DNA of 64,000 nt from Varibaculum cambriense DSM 15806 (GTDB lineage Bacteria > Actinomycetota > Actinomycetes > Actinomycetales > Actinomycetaceae): the NCBI RefSeq assembly GCF_000420065.1, contig NZ_ATUF01000002.1, positions 1 to 64,000 on the forward strand, in the 5' to 3' direction. The translations under genes were made by a program, and so were the position numbers. This document shows, one piece after another, positions 58,348 through 64,000 of this stretch; the first letter of the stretch is position 1, and every line of letters begins with the position of its first letter. The notes below the pieces were generated by a model. That model searched no databases, had not been told where the DNA came from, and worked only from the letters and a program-made list of their open reading frames with translations.

Positions 58348-60918
58348 ATGGCAGCGAAGCAACCGGCGAATATCCGTCCTTCTCGACGTACCTTCTTAAA
58401 GTGGTCAGCAATCGCTGGCAGTACTACCGGATTGGTAGCCTGTTCTACCCCCTCGCCCTATTCCCCCGATAAGAACGGAAAGCTGGTGGCTAACGGCACC
58501 GGACGCACGGACGTAGATAAGACCGTCTGGTCAGCTTGCACTGTGAACTGCGGTTCGCGTTGCCCGGTGCGCCTGCAGGTAAAAGATGGCCGCGTAGTAC
58601 GGGTACTACCCGATAACACCGGTAACGATGAGCTTGGCAGCCAGCAGGTGCGAGCCTGTCCGCGTGGTCGCGCTATTAGGCACCGGATTTACAATCCTGA
58701 TCGGTTAAAGAAACCCATGAAGCGCAAGCCAGGCACCAAGCGCGGCGATGGACAGTGGGTGGAAATCTCCTGGAAGCAAGCCCTTGATGAGATCGCCGAA
58801 AAGATGAAGGCACTCAAAGCCAAATACGGAAATGAGTGCTTCTATATTCAATATGGCACCGGGGTTCTCGGTTCCACTATGGCTTGTTCTTGGCCGCCCG
58901 AAGCCAGCCCGATGGCGCGAATGCTATCCCTGTACGGGGGCTACCTCGATCACTACTCTGACTATTCCACGACTAATATCACCCAGGCTTACCCCTACTT
59001 TTATGGCGAATGGGTAGCCGGCAATAGCTTTGACGACGCTGCAAACTCCAAGTTGCAGGTAATGTTTGGCAATAACCCCTTAGAGACCCGGATGTCAGGC
59101 GGGGGACAAACTTTCGTAACTCAAGCCACTAAACGTAAATCTGGCGTTAAAACCATCGTGATCGATCCGCGCTATTCCGAAACCTCAGTAGCGCTCGGGG
59201 ACGAGTGGGTGGCGCTGCGCCCCGGCACCGATGCCGCCCTCATCGCGGGCATGATTTACGTAATGGTAGAAGAAAATCTCCACGATCAAGCTTTCTTAGA
59301 TAAATACTGTGTAGGGTTCGATGAGGCACATATGCCCGAGGGCGCACCTAAGGACGCTTCCTACCTGTCCTATCTACAGGGCAAAGGCAAAGATAAAACG
59401 GTTAAAACCCCAGAATGGGCCGCTCGGATTACCGGGGTGCCGGCCGCGGATATTCGGCGTCTTGCCCGCGAGATCGCTACCGCCAAGCCCTGCACTATTA
59501 ACCAAGGATGGGGACCACAGCGTCACGCGAACGGGGAAGGTATCGCCCGCGCGGTTTTCCTGCTGGCCTGCGTAACCGGGAATGTTGGAATTAAGGGCGG
59601 CGGCACCGGCGGGCGAGAGGGCGGAAAATCCCTGCCGATCACCCAGACTTTTAATACCGAGGTCGCGAATCCTTCCGAAAAAATTATCTCCGTATTCAGC
59701 TGGCTAGATGCTATTGATCACGGCCCCAAGATGGATACTTTCAACGCCGGGGTGGGAGTCAAACCGGAACCGGGCGTGCGCGCCCTGAAAGTGCCGGTAG
59801 ATGACAACGGCAATCCCACCAACACCAAGTTGGAGGTGCCTATCAAAGCGGTCTTTGCCTACGGCTCAAACTCGACCGTGAACCAAACCGGCGACAACAA
59901 TAAGTCGGTAGAAATCCTGCAGGATGATACCAAATGCGAACTGATTGTCACCTGCGACATTATGCATACGGTCAGCGCGCGCTACTCTGATTATCTACTG
60001 CCGGGCACTTCCACTTCGGAAGAATCTGACTACCATCACGGCGAGAGCGCTACCCCGATGGCTTATGGAATTGTTTCCCAGCAAGCTATCAAACCGCTTT
60101 ACGAGTGCAAATCTATTTTTGATATTTGCACCGAACTGGCTGATCGCCTGGGAGTTAAAGACAAGTTCACCGGGGGCAAAACTCGCGAACAGTGGCTTAA
60201 AGAGATCGTCGAAACTGGTCGCGAGGAAGACCCCACCCTGCCCACCTACGAAGAGTGGAAGAAAGTGGGGATCGTACGCCGCAACGCTGGATCCGATATT
60301 CCCCTGGAAGATTTCCGGAAAGACCCGGCAGCGAATCCGCTTAGTACTCCCAGCGGCAAGATCGAGATTTACTCCCAACGCCTGGAAAATATGGCAAAGA
60401 AGTGGACCTTCGGAGATTTCCGTCCGCGCCTAGCTGGTGACGAACTCTGCCCCATTCCCGCCCACCTAGCAACTTGGGAGGGAGCCGAGGACGCCGCCAA
60501 GAACAAGAAGTATCCGCTGCAGGTAATCGGGCATCACTTCAAGGCCCGTACCCACTCCAGTTACGGCAACGTGGATTGGCTCAAGGAAGCCCATATCCAA
60601 ACTGTGTGGATGAATCCGAAAGATGCCGAGGAACGCGGGATTAAGAACGATGATTTAGTGTTCATCTACAACGAACGTGGTACTTTGCGCCTGCCCGCCA
60701 AAGTAACTACCAGGATTGTTCCGGGGACCATTTCCGTGCCCCAGGGCGCCTGGTACGATCCCAAGCCGGCATCGGAGGTTACTCCCCCCGCGGGAGCCAA
60801 TCCCAAGAAACCGGTGGACGTGGCAGGTTCAGTAAACACTTTGACCTCTCTGCATCCGACTCCGATCGCTAAAGGTATGGGGGTTCATACCATTTTGGCT
60901 CAGGTAGTTAAGGCATAG
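58348..60918 (+). CDS. dmsA: DMSO-reductase-family molybdoenzyme catalytic subunit (DmsA-like)
   Basis: 856 residues from ATG 58348, chosen by AAGGAG six bases upstream. A Tat signal with RPSRRTFLKW (Arg13-Arg14) is followed by LVAC (Cys32), which could act as a lipobox. The [4Fe-4S] site is C64-x3-C68-x3-C72-x31-C104. Molybdopterin-binding regions include NPLETRMSGGGQTF and KTIVIDPRYSETSVALGDEW, and the cofactor-binding C-terminal domain is complete (HATWEGAED-type region to HTILAQ). It reduces DMSO, TMAO or a related N- or S-oxide in anaerobic respiration, facing outward, with DmsB and DmsC. Confidence 0.93.
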   Translation: MAAKQPANIRPSRRTFLKWSAIAGSTTGLVACSTPSPYSPDKNGKLVANGTGRTDVDKTVWSACTVNCGSRCPVRLQVKDGRVVRVLPDNTGNDELGSQQVRACPRGRAIRHRIYNPDRLKKPMKRKPGTKRGDGQWVEISWKQALDEIAEKMKALKAKYGNECFYIQYGTGVLGSTMACSWPPEASPMARMLSLYGGYLDHYSDYSTTNITQAYPYFYGEWVAGNSFDDAANSKLQVMFGNNPLETRMSGGGQTFVTQATKRKSGVKTIVIDPRYSETSVALGDEWVALRPGTDAALIAGMIYVMVEENLHDQAFLDKYCVGFDEAHMPEGAPKDASYLSYLQGKGKDKTVKTPEWAARITGVPAADIRRLAREIATAKPCTINQGWGPQRHANGEGIARAVFLLACVTGNVGIKGGGTGGREGGKSLPITQTFNTEVANPSEKIISVFSWLDAIDHGPKMDTFNAGVGVKPEPGVRALKVPVDDNGNPTNTKLEVPIKAVFAYGSNSTVNQTGDNNKSVEILQDDTKCELIVTCDIMHTVSARYSDYLLPGTSTSEESDYHHGESATPMAYGIVSQQAIKPLYECKSIFDICTELADRLGVKDKFTGGKTREQWLKEIVETGREEDPTLPTYEEWKKVGIVRRNAGSDIPLEDFRKDPAANPLSTPSGKIEIYSQRLENMAKKWTFGDFRPRLAGDELCPIPAHLATWEGAEDAAKNKKYPLQVIGHHFKARTHSSYGNVDWLKEAHIQTVWMNPKDAEERGIKNDDLVFIYNERGTLRLPAKVTTRIVPGTISVPQGAWYDPKPASEVTPPAGANPKKPVDVAGSVNTLTSLHPTPIAKGMGVHTILAQVVKA

Positions 60919-60954
60919 TTATCGGGAATATTTATAGGTAAGAGGTAAGACCCA

Positions 60955-61314
60955 ATGTTCGGAATCAGTGGCAGCGAATTCTTAGTGCTGGCGGTGATTG
61001 CTGCCCTGGTTTTGGGTCCGAAGAACGTGGCGCAGGGGTTAACTGCGCTTCGCAAAGTCCTTACCAGTTTCCGAGGTTGGTCAGCAAAGCTGCGACAAGA
61101 AACTTCCGGGGATTTTGCGGGGCTTACTCCTGAAGACCTAGAAAACCTAAAAGTTTTACGGAATCTGAACCTTTCCAGCTATAGCCCCAAGCAGATGATC
61201 CGCGAGACCATTCAAGAAGAAATAGAAGCCTGGGCACAGTCAGCTACCCAATCCGGGGAGGTGTTAAAAAATGCCGGCTCCTTAGATGCGGAATACACAA
61301 AAGTAAATAACTAA
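60955..61314 (+). CDS. TatB/TatA-like twin-arginine translocase component
   Basis: 119 residues: one N-terminal helix MFGISGSEFLVLAVIAALVL, then the GP hinge (LGPKN) and an amphipathic helix (LTALRKVLTSFRGWSAKLRQ), as in TatB. The tail (about 70 residues) is charged. It lies 36 bp after the Tat-dependent dmsA and before dmsB, not with tatC. It is likely a dedicated Tat subunit helping export of DmsA-DmsB. AGAGGTAAG precedes the ATG. Confidence 0.87.
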   Translation: MFGISGSEFLVLAVIAALVLGPKNVAQGLTALRKVLTSFRGWSAKLRQETSGDFAGLTPEDLENLKVLRNLNLSSYSPKQMIRETIQEEIEAWAQSATQSGEVLKNAGSLDAEYTKVNN

Positions 61315-61486
61315 AATTAATTAGGAAAAATATTTTTTATTCGCAGCCTAAATAGAAATAGATGTTTATAGAAAATTATTAGACCTATTCATACAATCCA
61401 TAAAAAAATAAAATCAACATAGCATTAAATAGGCAGCAGATAAGCCTGCCCCACGTATTTACCACAGTCTTTGCAAGGAGGACGCG
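61315..61486 (+). other. AT-rich gap between the tatB-like gene and dmsB
   Basis: 172 bases, strikingly A/T-rich from 61315 to 61430 compared with its surroundings, with no coding frame or clear hairpin. It ends with the dmsB ribosome site AAGGAGG (61476-61482). It may hold an internal promoter or mark an insertion of the tatB-like gene. Confidence 0.5.
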
Positions 61487-62173
61487 ATGGCCGACGATGC
61501 GATTCCTACTCCCAGCAGGAACAACACTTTAACGGAACCTTTAACGAAAAAAGGTGCCAAGTATGGGTTTGTTTTTAATCAGAACCTTTGTAACGGTTGT
61601 AAGGCCTGCCAAATCGCTTGTAAAGATAAGCATGATTTGCCGGTAGGCATGACCTGGAGACGGGTAATCGAATATACCGGTGGCTCTTGGAAAGTAAACG
61701 AAACCGATGGAACTTTCCGTCACAATGTTTTTAGTTACTACACTTCTGTAGCGTGTAACCACTGTGAGAACCCGATTTGCGTGCAGGTATGCCCGACTAC
61801 TGCAATGACGCAGCGCGAAGATGGCACTGTCTATGTAGACCAATCTAAATGCGTGGGATGCCGCTACTGTCAGTGGGCTTGTCCCTACGGAGCTCCGCAA
61901 CTGGACGCCCGCAGTGGTCACATGTCTAAATGCGATTTGTGCTATGACTATCGCAGCCAAGGACAGAATCCGGCATGTGTTGATGCTTGTCCTACTCGCG
62001 CGCTTGGTTGGGGCCCCATCGAGGAACTGCGTAAGGAATTCGGGGAAGAGGCCGGAATTGCCCCGCTCCCGGATCCTTCCATTACCCAGCCGCACCTGGT
62101 AATCAAACCGCACCGTGATGCCCAAGACTGGGATAAAGGCAGCGGAATCATCCAAAGTCCCAAAGAGATTTAA
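61487..62173 (+). CDS. dmsB: DmsB-like iron-sulfur electron-transfer subunit
   Basis: 228 residues carrying four [4Fe-4S] sites: CNGCKACQIACKDKH, CNHCENPICVQVCPTTAM, CVGCRYCQWACPYGAP and CDLCYDYRSQGQNPACVDAC. The order and spacing match DmsB/NrfC-type subunits. It passes electrons from DmsC to DmsA outside the membrane and has no signal of its own, so it is exported bound to DmsA. AAGGAGG lies five bases before the ATG. Confidence 0.95.
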   Translation: MADDAIPTPSRNNTLTEPLTKKGAKYGFVFNQNLCNGCKACQIACKDKHDLPVGMTWRRVIEYTGGSWKVNETDGTFRHNVFSYYTSVACNHCENPICVQVCPTTAMTQREDGTVYVDQSKCVGCRYCQWACPYGAPQLDARSGHMSKCDLCYDYRSQGQNPACVDACPTRALGWGPIEELRKEFGEEAGIAPLPDPSITQPHLVIKPHRDAQDWDKGSGIIQSPKEI

Positions 62174-62213
62174 ACACTGAACATCTTATTCACCCGCTAG
62201 GTTAAGGAGCATC

Positions 62214-63221
62214 ATGCATATCGGCGAACTGCCCATGATTATCTTTACTACTGTCGCTCAAATGTCAGTAGGGGCATTTTGGATTCTAGGAATCATCCAG
62301 CTGATTGGTCGGCGGGCAGGCGTTAAACAGTCTGCCATCGACAGCCTGACCAACGCGGGGTTGTATGCAGCCGGGCCGCTGCTAATTCTGGGATTCTTTG
62401 CCGCGTTTTTCCATCTAAACGATCCCTTCCACGCACCGTTCACCCTGCTGCATCTGGGATCATCCTGGCTTTCACGCGAACTAATCTCCGGGGTGCTCTA
62501 TGCCCTGTTCGGACTGATTTTCGCGCTAACCCAATGGTTTAACCGTTTCAGCCGCACCACAAGGGACATTTTCGCAGCACTTACTGCACTAGCGGGGCTG
62601 TGTCTAGTGATATCGATGTGCGGGGTTTACTACTTTACCGGAACCGTTCCGGCCTGGAACACCTGGTTTGTTTGGGTCAGCTTCTTCTGTTCCGCTTTCT
62701 TCACGGGCTCTCTAGCAGTGGCGATAGCTCTGCTAACCACCTGGCGGATGAAACAACGCGGATCCAGTGATAAAAGCTCGGATACAGATAGCAAAGGCTT
62801 AAAAGCTGCTTTGCGTCGCGGCCTCTTCCCTCCCGGAAAACTACCAGAGGGTTTAATCGACCTAACCAAGCGGTCTATACGGATTACCACCGGGATTGCC
62901 GCCTCTGCTGGCCTAATTATCTTGATGTCCTACGCGTTCTTTATGGCCCAATTGGGTCTAGGTAGCCCGATAGAACGGCAAGTGGCACAAAACATGACTG
63001 CGCATGGGTATCTTTTGATCCGGTTGTTGCTACTGGTGATCACGATTGTGCTGGTAGCTCTGGTACTGCGCAGCTATATTTCGGATGCTGCTTACCCCAA
63101 GCGTTCCTTGGTGATCACTCTGTGGGTAACCTTCCTCCTGGCCTTTGTGACCGAGATGATAGGGCGGGGTCTCCACTACGAAGGATTGGTTCGCGCGGGC
63201 ATCAATACCTTATTGGGATAG
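62214..63221 (+). CDS. dmsC: DmsC-like membrane anchor and quinol oxidase subunit
   Basis: 335 residues with eight membrane helices. The first helix region holds HIGELPMIIFTTVAQMSVGA, and later HLGSSWLSRELISGVLYALF and LRSYISDAAYPKRSL match the DmsC family. It binds menaquinol and anchors DmsAB. The cytoplasmic loop of about 40 residues (SSDKSSDTDSKGLKAALRRG) is longer than usual. It follows dmsB by 40 bp with TAAGGAGC before the ATG. Confidence 0.92.
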   Translation: MHIGELPMIIFTTVAQMSVGAFWILGIIQLIGRRAGVKQSAIDSLTNAGLYAAGPLLILGFFAAFFHLNDPFHAPFTLLHLGSSWLSRELISGVLYALFGLIFALTQWFNRFSRTTRDIFAALTALAGLCLVISMCGVYYFTGTVPAWNTWFVWVSFFCSAFFTGSLAVAIALLTTWRMKQRGSSDKSSDTDSKGLKAALRRGLFPPGKLPEGLIDLTKRSIRITTGIAASAGLIILMSYAFFMAQLGLGSPIERQVAQNMTAHGYLLIRLLLLVITIVLVALVLRSYISDAAYPKRSLVITLWVTFLLAFVTEMIGRGLHYEGLVRAGINTLLG

Positions 63222-63231
63222 CATTAAAGCT

Positions 63232-63975
63232 ATGGAGCCAAAGGTACTAGATTCTTACGCAGCTGCTTTTTGTGTCCTGGGTGCCCTACACCTAAACCCT
63301 CCCGATGAGGACGTGGTCAAAGATTTTCTATCCATGACCGACCAGTGGCCCCTGCCGCTGACCCCGAAGGGCTCTCAAGCTCTGGCAGACCTAGGTACCG
63401 AGCTACCCTGCGACCTTAGTGAAGAGGATATTTATACGCTTTGGTCAGATCAGAATAGTCTGTATGGAATTACCGGTAGCGCCCAGCTACCTCCCTTTGA
63501 ATCGGTACATCGCTGTGATGATGCTTTGGTATTTGACCAAGAAACCGTGGAGGTTCGCCGTTACTATGGTGCCATGGGTTTTCAGGCTCCCCATCTAGGA
63601 CAAGAACCTGATGACCATATCGGGCTGGAGATGGATTTTGTAAGCAAATGCCTATTAAAAGCCGCTGATGATTTTGCGGAGGGGAATCAGGAACGAGGGC
63701 GCCAAACTCTGGGAGTGCTGTGTGAATTTAGTGGAGAACACCTGCTGACTTGGGCACCTGACTTCTGCCTCGAGGGTGAAAAACTAGCAAAAACCCAATG
63801 GCTCCGCACCATCCTGATTCTTACCGGACAGACGCTTTCGCAATGGAAACAGGAGCTCCTTACTGCCGGGTATGAGCTGCAGATCGCCCCTAAACTGCGT
63901 CCTGCCCAGAAAGAGGATTTTTCTGGCCCCGTTTCCGTACCCCTAACTCGTCGTCCGCAAGTTGAGGAAAGTTAG
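63232..63975 (+). CDS. TorD/DmsD-family Tat chaperone
   Basis: 247 residues, all helical. Key family parts are the middle motif FESVHRCDDALVFDQETVEV (E-S-V/I-x-x-x-x-x-x-L) and GAPHLGQEPDDHIGLEMDF (the P-x-x-x-P-D-H-I type signature, here EPDDHIGLEM). It binds the Tat signal of DmsA during cofactor loading and delays export. It lies 10 bp after dmsC and ends the operon in view. Confidence 0.88.
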   Translation: MEPKVLDSYAAAFCVLGALHLNPPDEDVVKDFLSMTDQWPLPLTPKGSQALADLGTELPCDLSEEDIYTLWSDQNSLYGITGSAQLPPFESVHRCDDALVFDQETVEVRRYYGAMGFQAPHLGQEPDDHIGLEMDFVSKCLLKAADDFAEGNQERGRQTLGVLCEFSGEHLLTWAPDFCLEGEKLAKTQWLRTILILTGQTLSQWKQELLTAGYELQIAPKLRPAQKEDFSGPVSVPLTRRPQVEES

Positions 63976-64000
63976 TTTGCTTCCTCGTAACTTTTCGGCC

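Noticed and set aside
61541-62155. Long minus-strand frame opposite dmsB
   Set aside because: It is antisense of a clear four-cluster ferredoxin gene; no ribosome site or family.

Overview
The window looks like chromosome from a high-GC Gram-positive of the Actinomycetaceae type. Varibaculum, Mobiluncus or a close relative is my guess; the genus is inference. Support: a Pup ligase/Pup/Dop/ARC block, an L32 without zinc-binding cysteines, hisF-hisI-trpC-lgt order, many GTG/TTG starts, and several genes whose -10 hexamer lies only 6 nt before the ATG, which suggests leaderless mRNAs. The DNA is only moderately GC rich.

Layout. 1-2.1 kb is debris: an IS3-type insertion sequence cut by the window edge, a WXG/glycine-zipper gene broken by the IS, a frameshift and a stop, a truncated secretion-associated gene, a pcrA fragment and a serine recombinase tail. 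2.1-9.8 kb holds three regulator-plus-ABC-exporter modules (GntR, PadR, GntR), two with perfect palindromic operators, plus tRNA-Gly and tRNA-Pro and a duplicated 60-bp repeat. 9.9-14.2 kb holds rpmF, a YigZ-family gene, a cysteine leader peptide with cysK-cysE, and a coiled-coil gene. 14.2-20.4 kb holds an M18 aminopeptidase, tRNA-Val, and a TPP riboswitch driving a kinase plus a ThiYXZ-type pyrimidine transporter and a second, signal-less ThiY-like protein. 20.5-26.3 kb holds uvrB, a CtpE-like P-type ATPase, a yybP-ykoY (Mn) riboswitch and terC.

26.4-38.3 kb is a genomic island bounded by a perfect 32-bp duplication of the 3' end of tRNA-Pro(GGG). It carries an iron-uptake system like the Campylobacter FTR1/P19 locus: FTR1, P19, a DUF2318 membrane redox protein, FtsX-type permeases and ATPases, and a DUF4418 protein. 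An FMN-binding lipoprotein with an ApbE flavin transferase is present where Campylobacter has thioredoxin-like proteins. Two DtxR-type iron boxes precede its two operons. No integrase is visible; degraded genes sit at both edges.

38.3-57.9 kb is mostly core: nitroreductase, a small unknown gene behind a structured leader, pyk, lgt-trpC-hisI-hisF, the pupylation genes without a 20S proteasome, trmI, a RecB-type nuclease, uppP, redox and HAD genes, and tRNA-Leu. 58-64 kb is an anaerobic respiration operon (DmsA, a TatB-like protein, DmsB, DmsC, a TorD-like chaperone) preceded by two DosR-like palindromes.

The best candidates for new biology are the flavin-equipped iron island, the TPP-controlled kinase with its cytosolic ThiY-like partner, the structured leader at 39.3-39.4 kb, and the TatB-like gene inside the dms operon.
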